The notes: generated by a model not told the origin, from the letters alone. A stretch of 64,000 nt of DNA from Autumnicola patrickiae (GCF_031846525.1 NZ_JAVRHM010000007.1:120186-184185), one strand, 5' to 3'. Shown: positions 9,634 to 19,555, counted from the first letter of the stretch. A program made the numbers and translations.

Positions 9634-9897
9634 TTATAAAAAAGTATCGATTTCATTTTTTTCTTTACCAACTACTTCCTTTTCCAACCATTTCTCATTT
9701 CGGCTTTTAAAGATAATTAAACTGTCCTGTTCTTCATCCATAATTTTACCGGCTTCGGCCAATAACTCTTTTAACTTTACCGGGGTGATTTCTCCTTCAA
9801 AGACTGAATTCTGGATCCAGTGCAAATATTTCCGGCATAATTTAAGCATTTTGCCCACTCTTTTTTGACCAATATCATAAACTAAAATAAGATACAT
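9634..9897 (-). CDS. cas2: CRISPR-associated protein Cas2 (type I-B)
   Basis: This 87-residue protein begins MYLILVYDIGQKRVGK, the beta-strand with the conserved Asp (VYDIG) of Cas2. It continues through LHWIQNSVFEGEITPVKLKEL, typical of the ferredoxin-like fold. Length is normal. Cas2 bridges two Cas1 dimers in the spacer-integration complex. It is the last cas gene before the leader and starts one base after the cas1 stop, so the two are translated together. Confidence 0.95.
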   Translation of the reverse strand: MYLILVYDIGQKRVGKMLKLCRKYLHWIQNSVFEGEITPVKLKELLAEAGKIMDEEQDSLIIFKSRNEKWLEKEVVGKEKNEIDTFL

Positions 9898-9898
9898 A

Positions 9899-10903
9899 TT
9901 ACCACCAAATTTTAAAAGGTTGATATTCTTTAATGCCCAATACGTGTTTACTAAGCTTATAACATTCTAATTTTACCAAATGTTTATAACTAACATGTTT
10001 TTTAAGATTGCGATGTTTGATGGTCTCATTAAGACGATCTTCAAACACCTTTATGAACTTTTTCTTTCCCGATTCTTTTAAAATTACTCGGTTTACCTTA
10101 ATATCAAAATCTTTAGCCTGTAATTGCTTTTTATTAAGTACTTTAAAAATACTACGATCAACTAAAATAGGTTTAAATATTTCGGCTAAATCCAGGGCGA
10201 GCGAATAGCGCCTATATCCGGGTTCGTGTAAAAAGCTAATAGTAGGGTTAAGCTGCGTGTGATAAATTTGATCCAGGCATAAAGTGTAGCACATCATATT
10301 GCCGAAGGATATTAGCGCATTGACTTCATTGCTGGGAGGTTGTTTACTCCTTCCTTCCATTTTAAAATTTTTTAAGATTTTATCAAAAGCTCCGTAATAG
10401 GTATGTCGAATATTACCTTCTATTCCCATTAGGGTTTCAACATCCATGGTCTGATCTATTAACTTTTCATATTTCTCAATAGATTCAATATAAGATTTTA
10501 CATCACGATCTCGATTTTGATAATATTTTAGATTCTTCTGAATATTAAAAGCAGCACCTTGTACTAATTTTTTAGCGATAATTTGTCTTTTCTTTTTGGA
10601 GGTGTAATGTTTTGTCTGGGCGATTTGCATCTTACCAGCCAGTAAATATTCTTTAGGTTGAAAGCTTCCGGTATAATGTTCGTAATAATCGAAAAAATGC
10701 ACACTTATTTTATTTTTTCCTAAAAAATTGTACATCGCGCTGTTCGCATCTAATGCGCCAAAACATAATAATTTGGAAACACCTTCTACGGGTAAATATT
10801 TCGGTTTTTGTTCCTTACCGTCTTCGTCTACCGGTGTAAATTTTAGAGTGTTGTCTTTTCGGCTAAGCCGGCCGGGGTTAAAAAGGTAATAGGATTTTTT
10901 CAT
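9899..10903 (-). CDS. cas1: CRISPR-associated integrase Cas1 (type I-B)
   Basis: This is a full-length 334-residue Cas1. The N-terminal beta domain begins KKSYYLFNPGRLSRKDNTL. The helical catalytic domain has MGIEGNIRHTYYGAF with the conserved Glu, FLHEPGYRRYSLALDLAEIF with the His, and DRSIF. These supply the Glu/His/Asp metal site that integrates pre-spacers at the leader-repeat junction. YLLAGKMQIAQTKHYTSKK is also family-typical. It lies between cas4 and cas2 in the standard I-B order. All catalytic features appear intact. Confidence 0.96.
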   Translation of the reverse strand: MKKSYYLFNPGRLSRKDNTLKFTPVDEDGKEQKPKYLPVEGVSKLLCFGALDANSAMYNFLGKNKISVHFFDYYEHYTGSFQPKEYLLAGKMQIAQTKHYTSKKKRQIIAKKLVQGAAFNIQKNLKYYQNRDRDVKSYIESIEKYEKLIDQTMDVETLMGIEGNIRHTYYGAFDKILKNFKMEGRSKQPPSNEVNALISFGNMMCYTLCLDQIYHTQLNPTISFLHEPGYRRYSLALDLAEIFKPILVDRSIFKVLNKKQLQAKDFDIKVNRVILKESGKKKFIKVFEDRLNETIKHRNLKKHVSYKHLVKLECYKLSKHVLGIKEYQPFKIWW

Positions 10904-10984
10904 TTGGCTCTTTAATTATTTGGTGATCCTCGATTCCGAGATCCGTGATCTTGTAATTTTTGGTTAAAAAATCCTTACTTTCAT

Positions 10985-11488
10985 TTATTCCTCCGCATAG
11001 CAAAAATCGAAATAGCTACAGCTTCGGCAGATTCGGGAATGAAGCAGCGGTGGGCACTTTTCTTGGGAACATATTTCAATCACTTTTTCTTTCCAGGTTT
11101 CCACTTTTCGGGCATCACCATCTTCCCATTCCACTATTTGGCGTTGACGTAGTTTAGGATATTCAATAATGGCTGAAGGATTATCTATTCCATTATTTTT
11201 TAGAGTATGGAGATAATATTTCACCTGCGCGATATGCGCTTCTTCCACCTTATCAGATTTTTTAACTTCGTGCACCACTTGTTCCTTGGGATCGTAAAAG
11301 TCAATTTTTACGCCATCCAAAGCCAGCTCGGTATATTTCTGGGAACGGTCAGGATAAGACGTTTCGCCAATGAGCTTACCTTCGGCAACCGTAGCGGAAG
11401 TTTGTTCCATTCTTATGCCGTGATAGTGCAACCACAATTCGCGATAGCAAACGTGCAATAAATTGATATGAGTGGCATTTACCAGCAT
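10985..11488 (-). CDS. cas4: CRISPR-associated exonuclease Cas4
   Basis: This 167-residue RecB-like nuclease trims pre-spacers and helps select the PAM. An N-terminal Cys (C14) and a C-terminal cluster (C154, C157, C163 in CRSCSYFDFC) would hold the iron-sulfur cluster. The nuclease core is seen in KIDFYDPKEQVVHEVKKSD (Asp, Glu-x-Lys) and AHIAQVKYYL. Its ATG overlaps the cas3 stop in a TAATG junction, so translation is coupled. Size is normal for the Cas4a type. Confidence 0.94.
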   Translation of the reverse strand: MLVNATHINLLHVCYRELWLHYHGIRMEQTSATVAEGKLIGETSYPDRSQKYTELALDGVKIDFYDPKEQVVHEVKKSDKVEEAHIAQVKYYLHTLKNNGIDNPSAIIEYPKLRQRQIVEWEDGDARKVETWKEKVIEICSQEKCPPLLHSRICRSCSYFDFCYAEE

Positions 11489-14283
11489 TATAAAAATTGC
11501 GTTTCTATACTTTGAAATTCGTCGGCATTAAATCCTTCTTCGTAATCATAAAATTTTTTCCAACTTTCTATATACTGGTAGCCAAATTCACTTTTTTCTT
11601 CATCTGAAAATTTAATAATTTCAGTCTTGATCTTATCAGAAGCAAAAATTGAAAAGATAAAGTTCGATATGATGCCCTGTAAGATCTTTTGACTGGTTTT
11701 CTTGGTGATAAAACCCTGTTTTTGTTGGATTATATTTAGATATAAATCAAACACTTCTTCCCCAGAAATTTTATTTTCTTTGTTTGGAAAAATGGAATGC
11801 TTTTCTAGGAAATCCCTTTCACTTTTACTGAAAGTATATTCTGTTTTTTCCTTGTTTTCTGAAATGATAATAGGAATGGGTAAAGGGATAAAACAGGAAA
11901 TATTGTTTTGTTCTATTAGCTTAAATTGGTCGTTTACCGACTTAAACTTTAAAGATTCGACGAGATTTCTGTAATCCTTAAAATTCTTTAGAAACTTGGT
12001 ATCGTATGCTTCATTACGTTTTTTAATTACTTTATCGTAATATAATCGGTCAAAATCTTTATTTCTTAAAATTAAACGATACTCCTCAGGTTTTAATTTT
12101 TGTGAAATTTTAAGGCGTTCATCTTTATAGATTAATCCTGCTTTGTCATATTTAAATAAAAATAGCCTGCATTCCTTTTTATTAATGTTCCTGTTGATCC
12201 TGCCTGCCAGTTGCTCGTCACTATCAATTAGGGAACGGTCTTTAAAACCTATATCCATATCGATATCAACACCAGCTTCCACTACCTGAGTAGTCACTAG
12301 TAACACGCGCTTTTTCCTATTTTCTATATTCTTTAAATAATCGATAATGTATTTCCTGCGTGGTTCTAAAATAGTTCCGGAAAGCAAGAAAACTTCATCA
12401 AAAAAATCATTGTCCTTTAGAAGTTGATGGAAATCTGAAGCAGATTTTTTAAAAATGAATTCAATAATGGTATACACACTTTCGGCCGGTTTGATCTCTC
12501 CAAAATCCTTTTCAGCATAGGCCTTTGAAGTTTTCAGTAAAGTTTCGGCGAGTTCATCTAGTTGAAGTTCTTTTTTTCCCGATAAACTTAAATCGAAATT
12601 TACCCGATCACAGAAGTTTGGGTTTTGAAAATAATCCTTTTTTGCATTGGGAAGCAAATAGGAAAAGTCCTGCTGTTTATTTTCATCAATTTTTAGTTTA
12701 TCGATCTTTGGTAGGGTTGCAGACATTAAAATAAATTTAATATTTAATGCGGAAGCAAACTTCTTTATAAAATAAATTACTTTATCCCAATGCTGCGGTG
12801 GGTAGGATTGAAGTTCATCAATTACTACTACAGAATTGGCCAACCTGTGCAGCAGGTAATTTGTTTCTTTTCGGTCAGTTTTTAAAATATCAAAAAAACG
12901 AACGTGGGTAAGAAGAGTAAAAGGAAAATTAGCGAACAGATGATGAATGTAATTTATTTTATTACCCCCGTAATTATCATCTTCTTTTTCAGTCTCTTTT
13001 TCTTTAAACCCCGCTTTGGAATGCAATTGAACCACCTCATCATCACCAAGTGCAAATACTTCTTTAATGCTTTTATAGGTTTGCGTGATTAATGTTGTAA
13101 ATGGAAAAACATAAAATACTTTATTGATCTTGCCATCATAAGCTTTTAGAATATCAAGTACCGAAAGCAGCGATAAATTTGTTTTGCCACCACCGGTAGG
13201 TGCTTCAATATAAAATAAATTGCGATGTATGTTTTTTCTTAAATTTCGAATGGTTTCAATGGCCATTGCCTGTCGCAGCTTATTTAAATTAGTACCACTT
13301 CGCTGCGTTGGTTTTTCCGGGAAATAGGTTTCGTTCTTTAATTTCTCATAAGTCCACCGGTTATAGTTTTCTTTTTCTTCTGCCTTATCCAAAAAATTAT
13401 GGTTGGTGACGTGTTCAAAAATAGTATCAATTCTTTCCTTTGAGAGTACACCAAAATCATTAAGTGGTGCACAGTTCATATACTCATTCGTCGCCAGGTA
13501 ATCTGAGGCGGTGAGCAATGAGAAATTTAACCGACAGAGCGCATACAGCGGAAAAGACTTCTGGTATTTTGTAAAACTAGGATCTTTTAATGCTTTAGGA
13601 TTACCGATGAGGTTATACAGGGCTGGGTTGACTTCAAAATGATACTGTTCGACATAGCTTTTCATAAAGTCTTTCAATTCTGCTATGTCCACAAACTCTG
13701 TATCTTTTGAAAAACACAGGCTTTGCTCGATATCGTCGTGGAATTGAAAACCATGATGTTTAAAAATGGAATATGCGAAATACCAGGATATTGCAAATAA
13801 CATCACCTTTTCCTGCCGGTTAAAATTCTTGGCATGAATTTCTTGGAAATGGTTTGCCAAATAAATGAAGCCGCCCAAAGACGAATGCCGCGATGAGATG
13901 GGTGAAGGCTTTACTTTTGTAAAGCCGGGATTTCGCATTTTATCTACTTGAAAATTCTCATTGATTTTCCCATAATCGTGATAGATTACAGTGTCTAAAA
14001 AAAGTTTTTTAAGGTAGTCTCCACATTTATCAAGCTCCGGAAATTCACTTAAAAAACTTTCAATTAAGCGATTAATAATGGAATCAAGATGATGGGTCTC
14101 TATTAATTTTTCACAATAAACATTGACCAGTTCAATATGCTCTTTTAATGTTTCAGGCTCTTTAAGACCCTCTAACGATGGCGTATGAGCCCAATACTTT
14201 TCAGCGTTTTTTAAAAGTTGATCAACAGGTTTGTTGTTTTTGAAGATCACCGATGATTTTTTAAATGAGCTGCACATAATCAT
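11488..14283 (-). CDS. cas3: CRISPR-associated helicase-nuclease Cas3 (HD + DExH)
   Basis: A fused 931-residue Cas3. The N-terminal HD nuclease domain has KEHIELV (H49), YHDYGK (H102-D103) and SSRHSSLGG. The SF2 helicase has Walker A APTGGGKTNLS, Walker B VVVIDELQSYP (DELQ in place of DEAH), motif III MSATLP, motif V TTQVVEAGVDIDMD and motif VI LAGRINRN. Cascade recruits it to degrade target DNA. The 5' end overlaps the cas5 stop by 23 bp. A second ATG two codons in (MIM) is an alternative start. No interruption was seen. Confidence 0.96.
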   Translation of the reverse strand: MIMCSSFKKSSVIFKNNKPVDQLLKNAEKYWAHTPSLEGLKEPETLKEHIELVNVYCEKLIETHHLDSIINRLIESFLSEFPELDKCGDYLKKLFLDTVIYHDYGKINENFQVDKMRNPGFTKVKPSPISSRHSSLGGFIYLANHFQEIHAKNFNRQEKVMLFAISWYFAYSIFKHHGFQFHDDIEQSLCFSKDTEFVDIAELKDFMKSYVEQYHFEVNPALYNLIGNPKALKDPSFTKYQKSFPLYALCRLNFSLLTASDYLATNEYMNCAPLNDFGVLSKERIDTIFEHVTNHNFLDKAEEKENYNRWTYEKLKNETYFPEKPTQRSGTNLNKLRQAMAIETIRNLRKNIHRNLFYIEAPTGGGKTNLSLLSVLDILKAYDGKINKVFYVFPFTTLITQTYKSIKEVFALGDDEVVQLHSKAGFKEKETEKEDDNYGGNKINYIHHLFANFPFTLLTHVRFFDILKTDRKETNYLLHRLANSVVVIDELQSYPPQHWDKVIYFIKKFASALNIKFILMSATLPKIDKLKIDENKQQDFSYLLPNAKKDYFQNPNFCDRVNFDLSLSGKKELQLDELAETLLKTSKAYAEKDFGEIKPAESVYTIIEFIFKKSASDFHQLLKDNDFFDEVFLLSGTILEPRRKYIIDYLKNIENRKKRVLLVTTQVVEAGVDIDMDIGFKDRSLIDSDEQLAGRINRNINKKECRLFLFKYDKAGLIYKDERLKISQKLKPEEYRLILRNKDFDRLYYDKVIKKRNEAYDTKFLKNFKDYRNLVESLKFKSVNDQFKLIEQNNISCFIPLPIPIIISENKEKTEYTFSKSERDFLEKHSIFPNKENKISGEEVFDLYLNIIQQKQGFITKKTSQKILQGIISNFIFSIFASDKIKTEIIKFSDEEKSEFGYQYIESWKKFYDYEEGFNADEFQSIETQFL

Positions 14284-15031
14284 TGCTTTCGTTCAACTGA
14301 TAAAGATCATCTAAACTGAAACTATTCAGAACTGCATAATTAGTAAAAGCAAACTCCCCAAGTCTATATTGCATCAATTCCAAATCGAAATCTTCCGGAA
14401 GCCTTTCAAAATAAAGAAAAGGCTCTTCACGGGATTCATAGTTGAGAAGATCTACTTCAGGCGCAGCACTTTTATCTTTCAGGCTGTCATCTTTTTTAAA
14501 TACAGTTAGGATAGTAAAATTTTCCGTTTGTTTTTTATTTGTTTTTTCGAATGTATAATCCTGAAAACTGCTTTTTAACCAAGAAGCTGTAAATTCATTT
14601 TTCCCGAAATAAGGGATGAATTCTGCTTTAGCCTCTTTCAGGTAATCGTACAGTTTTTGTTCGAGTTCTTTTGTCTCATCTAGTAAGATAAAAATTCGAT
14701 AAGCCGGTGCGATCAGCGTAAGTTCTTCTGTAAGGAAATTACTACCCTTATTGGCATACCCCACTGTATTGGAGTATTTAATATTGGTTTTTAGAAAATT
14801 ACCTTTTTCATCATTTAAAGGCCTGATACCTATTTTAAGATCTTTTAGCAATTGATAATATTGCGGTAGTTTTCCTTTTTTTCGATATCCCTCCAATCCT
14901 AGAATCGCTCCTAATATTCCTAAAACTGCTGGTCTATGAATGAGGTTATAGGATAGGTTGATGGTATTATTGGTATCAGGCTTTCTAAAAAATCCAAAAT
15001 CTGCCTTTAGATCTATGGATATAAGTTTCAT
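14261..15031 (-). CDS. cas5: CRISPR-associated protein Cas5 (type I-B)
   Basis: This 256-residue Cascade subunit caps the 5' handle of the crRNA. The N-terminus MKLISIDLKADFGFFRKPDTN with SYNLIHRPAVLGILGAILGLEGY is the typical Cas5 beta-strand plus helix with the conserved P-x-x-x-G-x-x-G-A-x-x-G pattern. LNYESREEPFLYFERLP is typical of the I-B C-terminus. It sits between cas7 (12 bases upstream) and cas3 (overlap), as expected. Confidence 0.93.
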   Translation of the reverse strand: MKLISIDLKADFGFFRKPDTNNTINLSYNLIHRPAVLGILGAILGLEGYRKKGKLPQYYQLLKDLKIGIRPLNDEKGNFLKTNIKYSNTVGYANKGSNFLTEELTLIAPAYRIFILLDETKELEQKLYDYLKEAKAEFIPYFGKNEFTASWLKSSFQDYTFEKTNKKQTENFTILTVFKKDDSLKDKSAAPEVDLLNYESREEPFLYFERLPEDFDLELMQYRLGEFAFTNYAVLNSFSLDDLYQLNESNDYVQLI

Positions 15032-15043
15032 AAGGTTATGTGA

Positions 15044-15964
15044 TTAAAGTTGCAATTTTTCAGCGTCTTGAGGTATATTTTTCACCTGTGTATGCGCATC
15101 ACTGTAGTAAATTTCAATTTTTTCGATACTATCTTTAATATGATTTTCTGATAGTAACTTATACACCTTATCCAGATTAATAACTTTGTTTTCATCGATT
15201 TCAACCAGATCGACCAAGGATGGCAAAACAATTTTGGCACCTTTTTTTAATTGGATCCAAAGCAAAAGCTCATTTTCGGTTCCCGCTTTGGCAGCAGAAT
15301 CGTAAAATGAAGCTCCCCTGCGTAAGCCTTCTTTTAATTTATCGATATCATCCTGGCTAATGCCTTGTCCTTCCACCCGTGCAACGTCTTCTTCGATATT
15401 TTTAGGATTAATGGAAAAGTTATGTACATAATGGCCTTCTTGCAATCTGGATTGAGTACCCAGGGTAGTCATAGTGCTATCAGCACTTTTTTCGTTGGAA
15501 TTTTTAAAAGGAGACATAATTTGTTCAGAATAAATTACGTCTTCAGTAAATTTGTTCACTCCAGGAGTGATTTGACACGTACCATGAAGGGAGATATTAG
15601 TTTTGCCAGCATAAGTCCCACCAAAGAGCCGGACATCCAGACAAGTTAATAAATTCTCTAAAACTTCTAAGCGGAGTTTCGACTTATCTTTATCTTTTTC
15701 GTTTTGAAATTCTTTAAAATAATGAAGATAAGTTTCATCTAAAGTTCGGGGCGCCATTATTTCGTCCAGTGATTTGAAATAGAAAATACGTTCCCCTAAA
15801 ACCTCTTTCATATAATTCCTGATGGTGTATTTTAAAGCCTTGTCTGTAGCGTAAACTTTTCCATTAGGTAGTTTTCGAGGCTGGCCCGAAAAATCAGCAT
15901 TATAATTGGAATTTACAGATTTTATGATGGCGCATCCGTAAACGCGGTTGTTAAAAGAATTCAT
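15044..15964 (-). CDS. cas7: CRISPR-associated protein Cas7 (Csh2-like, type I-B backbone)
   Basis: This 306-residue RAMP protein forms the crRNA-bound backbone of Cascade. NNRVYGCAIIKSVNSNYNADF followed by QPRKLPNGKVYATDKALKYTIRNY matches the Csh2-type N-terminus. FGGTYAGKTNISLHGTCQIT is the RRM-core strand and Gly-rich loop. Its ATG overlaps the cas8b stop codon (TAATG), so the two subunits are translationally coupled. Confidence 0.94.
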   Translation of the reverse strand: MNSFNNRVYGCAIIKSVNSNYNADFSGQPRKLPNGKVYATDKALKYTIRNYMKEVLGERIFYFKSLDEIMAPRTLDETYLHYFKEFQNEKDKDKSKLRLEVLENLLTCLDVRLFGGTYAGKTNISLHGTCQITPGVNKFTEDVIYSEQIMSPFKNSNEKSADSTMTTLGTQSRLQEGHYVHNFSINPKNIEEDVARVEGQGISQDDIDKLKEGLRRGASFYDSAAKAGTENELLLWIQLKKGAKIVLPSLVDLVEIDENKVINLDKVYKLLSENHIKDSIEKIEIYYSDAHTQVKNIPQDAEKLQL

Positions 15965-17925
15965 TAGTCGTTATTTTTAGAGTTAGAAAAAAGTTTATTA
16001 TCAGCAAAGAAGCCGGCGAGCATTTCGGGTAGCAAATCTTTTAGGTTAGCACTGGTTTCGTAACTTAATACATAAGAAGCTGCCCGCTCAAATCTGCCAG
16101 AGAAATTTTGGTGCTTATAGCGGTCAAAATCATTGGCAATACGCAGCTTGAACTGTTCACACTTAGATTGTTGTGTATAAGGTTCTAATAGATTAAAACC
16201 GCTTTGTGAAGATTTGCTTTTGGTGTGGAGGTATTTAATTATCTGTCCGGACAGGAAAGCAAATTCCTCATCAGTAATTGCTTCATTGGTTTGTTTTTCT
16301 TCCGTAGTAACCAGATGCTCTACGAAATGGTGATAACTATTCAATTTACTGGGCATGGTAATTTTTAATTTTTGTGGGTTAATAAAATATTCAGCAAGGC
16401 TAAACCAGATATTCAAGATTTCTTTAATGCCGTAGTCACTGTCTTGTTTAAGAAGATCTTTTAATCGGGCGAATACCATTTCCCGAAAAGCGTAATAACT
16501 AATTGCTTGACGTTGTGCTTTGTAAACATAATCGTAAACGGCTTTTCTATATTTTGAAAATGTACTGAAGCTTTGATCGAGTCCTGTATATTCGTCTTTT
16601 TTTAAATCGCTGAAATAATCCAAACGATAGTATTTGTTTTGAATAAGGGGCTTGAAAACTATCAGCTCAAAATCAAAAATATCTGACAAATGATACGATT
16701 TTAATTGTTTGCTGCCTTTTTGTTTCAGTTCTAAAAGGTTAACAATTTTGCAGTAATCCGGTAATTTAAATTCAAATTTGGAAACGAAGTCAAAATCCTT
16801 GAAAATGACGCCATTCTTGGTGAAAAGCCAGTATAGAAGATAATAATTGGCTATTTCTTCTTGGCTATACTTTCTAAATAAATTTTTCAAGATTTCTTTA
16901 TAAGAAGCTTTAAAACCACTTTCTTCGTAAAGGCTTATGGCTTCTTTTTGAAGTTCTTCCTCATAAATAAAAATAGGGAGGGGATTGGGCAAAGAACGAT
17001 TGGGCAGAATATTAAGAAATTCATATAAGGTTTTGGCTTCTTCGCTGCTAATTCTTCCGGCAATATCGAAGCTCGCAGTTTGATGTAGTGAAAATGGCTT
17101 TTTATCAGGAAACCCGTTTAAAAAATCACTAGTGCCATAAGTAGATGTTTCGTTCGTTTTAGAGGTGTTATACTCGGATGTATTGAAAAGCTTATCTGAT
17201 AAATAATTTCTGTGAACATTTTTATAATCTGAAAGTGGACGATTTAGGTAGAAAATAATATAATCACTATCCGCGAGTTCTTTAAATTGCAGTTCTTCGT
17301 AATTTAAATATCTTATTTTTTCCTTGAATTTTTCTTTAGAAGCTTTGTCTGATGTAGATTTTATGTTTTCCTGAATCTTTAGGATTTCGGTATGGACCTT
17401 CTCTCGCTGCTCTGCATTTTTAGAATCAATTTCATTAAGAATTAGTGTGAAATCATTATGAGTAAAAAGTTGTTTAAAAAGCTTGTATTCTTCCTTCTCG
17501 GTTTCGTTTTCGAATAAAGAGAAAGCTTTTTCGAAATAAGCATTAAACCTATCATAGATTTGATCTTTATTTCCTTCGTATTGTTTATATTTTTTACCTC
17601 CTTTTAAATGCTCCCGTTTAAAAGCAACACAGAAAGGAGAACAGGAATGAATTGCTTTGGTGGGTAGATCAAAACATTTATTGGTATTTACACACCAACT
17701 GTTTTTTTGTTTCATTTTACAATCAGCCAGGAATTCGCTTTCATCTTCCGCCTTCATTTTTTTATCGTACCTTTCGTAAGTATAATTTTGAAGGTCAATT
17801 TTAGAATAACCTTGATTATCGGTAATCTTATTCACTACAATATGTAAACCCTCTTTGGGCGAATAGCCTAGTATCTTAAAGGGTTCTTCCAATTGTTCGG
17901 TAAAATTTACGAGCTCTTTAATCAT
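15964..17925 (-). CDS. cas8b: CRISPR-associated large subunit Cas8b (Csh1-like)
   Basis: This 653-residue protein is identified mainly by position between cas6 and cas7 and by size. Cas8b recognises the PAM and holds Cascade together. Five Cys within residues 69-99 (C69, C78, C84, C95, C99) form a likely zinc-binding segment, which Csh1-type proteins often have. DYIIFYLNRPLSDYKNVHRNYLSDKLFN is followed by a region beginning FDIAGRISSEEAK. Its start overlaps the cas6 stop by 4 bases. Large subunits diverge fast, so the subfamily assignment is less certain than the role. Confidence 0.9.
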   Translation of the reverse strand: MIKELVNFTEQLEEPFKILGYSPKEGLHIVVNKITDNQGYSKIDLQNYTYERYDKKMKAEDESEFLADCKMKQKNSWCVNTNKCFDLPTKAIHSCSPFCVAFKREHLKGGKKYKQYEGNKDQIYDRFNAYFEKAFSLFENETEKEEYKLFKQLFTHNDFTLILNEIDSKNAEQREKVHTEILKIQENIKSTSDKASKEKFKEKIRYLNYEELQFKELADSDYIIFYLNRPLSDYKNVHRNYLSDKLFNTSEYNTSKTNETSTYGTSDFLNGFPDKKPFSLHQTASFDIAGRISSEEAKTLYEFLNILPNRSLPNPLPIFIYEEELQKEAISLYEESGFKASYKEILKNLFRKYSQEEIANYYLLYWLFTKNGVIFKDFDFVSKFEFKLPDYCKIVNLLELKQKGSKQLKSYHLSDIFDFELIVFKPLIQNKYYRLDYFSDLKKDEYTGLDQSFSTFSKYRKAVYDYVYKAQRQAISYYAFREMVFARLKDLLKQDSDYGIKEILNIWFSLAEYFINPQKLKITMPSKLNSYHHFVEHLVTTEEKQTNEAITDEEFAFLSGQIIKYLHTKSKSSQSGFNLLEPYTQQSKCEQFKLRIANDFDRYKHQNFSGRFERAASYVLSYETSANLKDLLPEMLAGFFADNKLFSNSKNND

Positions 17926-18719
17926 AGTGCATTAGTGTTTATAGGTTGAAGGAATCCCATTCCCTGCGCATTATAAAGCCCGGCACCACAATTCTGCAAA
18001 ATCTCGACAAAGCGTTTTTCGGCTCTTAAACGGAGTTTAAAATTGAGAAACCCCCTTATTTTAGTTTTGGCTGGGGTACCGGCTTTTATGGTAATAAGTC
18101 TGGACCGGGCGGCATTATTTCCATAGAAATAGATTTCGGAAATTAATAGAGCATTATCTGCGGTTTCCACATCATAATTGGCCTCAATCTTTTGGCGCCA
18201 ATTATAAATAAGACTCTCATTAAATTGCTCCTCTCCCGGCTCTAAGAAAGCATAATTTTTTTTATCGTTTTTAATGCCACAAACTATTGGCGATTGTGGT
18301 TTGAAATTGGCCTCAATAATCTCATTAGGTTTAGCTGTTTTTAAAGGATTTTCTAAAGCCTCTATATTTTTCACTTCAAAGTCTACTTTAGAATTTTTAT
18401 CGGCAATGCTTATTTTCCGAAACTGAAATAAGCCTTTGATAAAATGTTGTGATGCTTCGGGTAAATGAAAATTGATAAAAAAAGATACGATAGGGAACTG
18501 CAGGATCATTCTGTCCCCGTGAATTCTAAACTTTGCTTTAAGATCAGAAAAAGAAAAGAATTTATAGCCTTTGCCATAACCTTCTCGATGTAAAAATTCG
18601 GCATATTCCTTATCTGCCTGATCAATAATTTTATAAATCGCAGCACTTAAAGGATATTGGTAGTTAATCGGTAAGGTTCGGTAATTCCCAAAACATTCTA
18701 AGGTGATTTTAAATTTCAT
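17922..18719 (-). CDS. cas6: CRISPR endoribonuclease Cas6
   Basis: This 265-residue RAMP endonuclease cuts the array transcript at the base of each repeat. The N-terminus MKFKITLECFGNYRTLPINYQYPLS is a RAMP strand with the usual LPxNYxYxLS motif. The C-terminus AGLYNAQGMGFLQ holds the G-rich loop (consensus GxGxxxxxGxG/GMGF). It is the first gene of the cas operon. I did not find a promoter with both consensus elements upstream; the operon start lies somewhere in 18720-19555. Confidence 0.93.
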   Translation of the reverse strand: MKFKITLECFGNYRTLPINYQYPLSAAIYKIIDQADKEYAEFLHREGYGKGYKFFSFSDLKAKFRIHGDRMILQFPIVSFFINFHLPEASQHFIKGLFQFRKISIADKNSKVDFEVKNIEALENPLKTAKPNEIIEANFKPQSPIVCGIKNDKKNYAFLEPGEEQFNESLIYNWRQKIEANYDVETADNALLISEIYFYGNNAARSRLITIKAGTPAKTKIRGFLNFKLRLRAEKRFVEILQNCGAGLYNAQGMGFLQPINTNAL

Positions 18720-19555
18720 TTCTTTAATAATTTATTTCAAAAGAATCGCGCCACTACAGATTCATATTTTTACCCTTCTCTGAGCGAATAAAGCCGTATC
18801 TTGTAAATACAGATTGCAGATTTGGATTCCTGCCAGGGGTTCTTTATAAAGTTTATAATAGCCTTTACTTTATAATAATAAAACAAGTTCATTGAATATA
18901 TCGCCATCTATGTCATTCCCCGACCTTAAGAAATGTCTCCTGCAAGTGTTCAAAATATTGACTTTTCAGCTATTAATAAAAAGATGTTCTAAAAGTAAAC
19001 TGTGTTTTATTGGTACCACTACGAAAAACTGTAGTGATGTTGAAATTCCCTCTATTTGTATTTAGTGAATAGAACATTAGACCTTAGATGCAAACTCGTA
19101 GGGGAATCTTTATCGGAAGGGATTACATATTTACTAAAATTCTCTTAATATTCCTATAGAAAAATAAATCTTCTCTTCAAGAGGTTTTCTGAAAGTCGGC
19201 GAATGTTATTAGTTTTTGTAAAACTGTTTAAATAACCCTACCTAGCCCCTTATCTACCATAACTTACCTGCGCCGGATCCTGTGCTGTTTTTATAGCGTA
19301 CGGGAAGTTAAGTGTTAAGTAAAAACAGCATAGGGCGCATCCTACTTATGTTTTACATTACCAGTAAATTTCGGCCTGTTTTCAGGGTCTTTGAGCCCAT
19401 TTACTGGAATATCCACTCATTATCCACTGATCTAAAAAATTGCTTTTATTTTTTACTAATTTTTTGCCGTAAATTTCAACGGGTTTACTGAGGGTTTCAG
19501 GCCATTTGCCGCAAATTTATTAATTTTTGCTACAGGCCATTTGTCATTACAAACC
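18720..19555. other. Intergenic region between cas operon and mobilization genes, with inverted repeats
   Basis: No gene is supported in this 836-bp stretch. It must contain the cas promoter. Structured sequence is concentrated at 19270-19407. TGCTGTTTTTA (19283-19293) pairs with TAAAAACAGCA (19320-19330). A tandem GTTAAGT pair lies in the loop. CCAGTAAAT (19361-19369) pairs with ATTTACTGG (19399-19407). Further on, CAGGCCATTTG occurs twice (about 19498 and 19532). Confidence 0.6.
19270..19407. other. Candidate oriT or other cis-acting site (two inverted repeats)
   Basis: Two inverted repeats (11 bp and 9 bp arms, given in the surrounding region entry) flank ATGCGCCCT on the minus strand (19332-19340). 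That string resembles the nic-site core of RSF1010-type origins of transfer as I recall it. It lies downstream of the mobilization genes, whereas related elements usually have oriT upstream, so the inverted repeat at 21213-21253 is the stronger oriT candidate. Confidence 0.35.
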
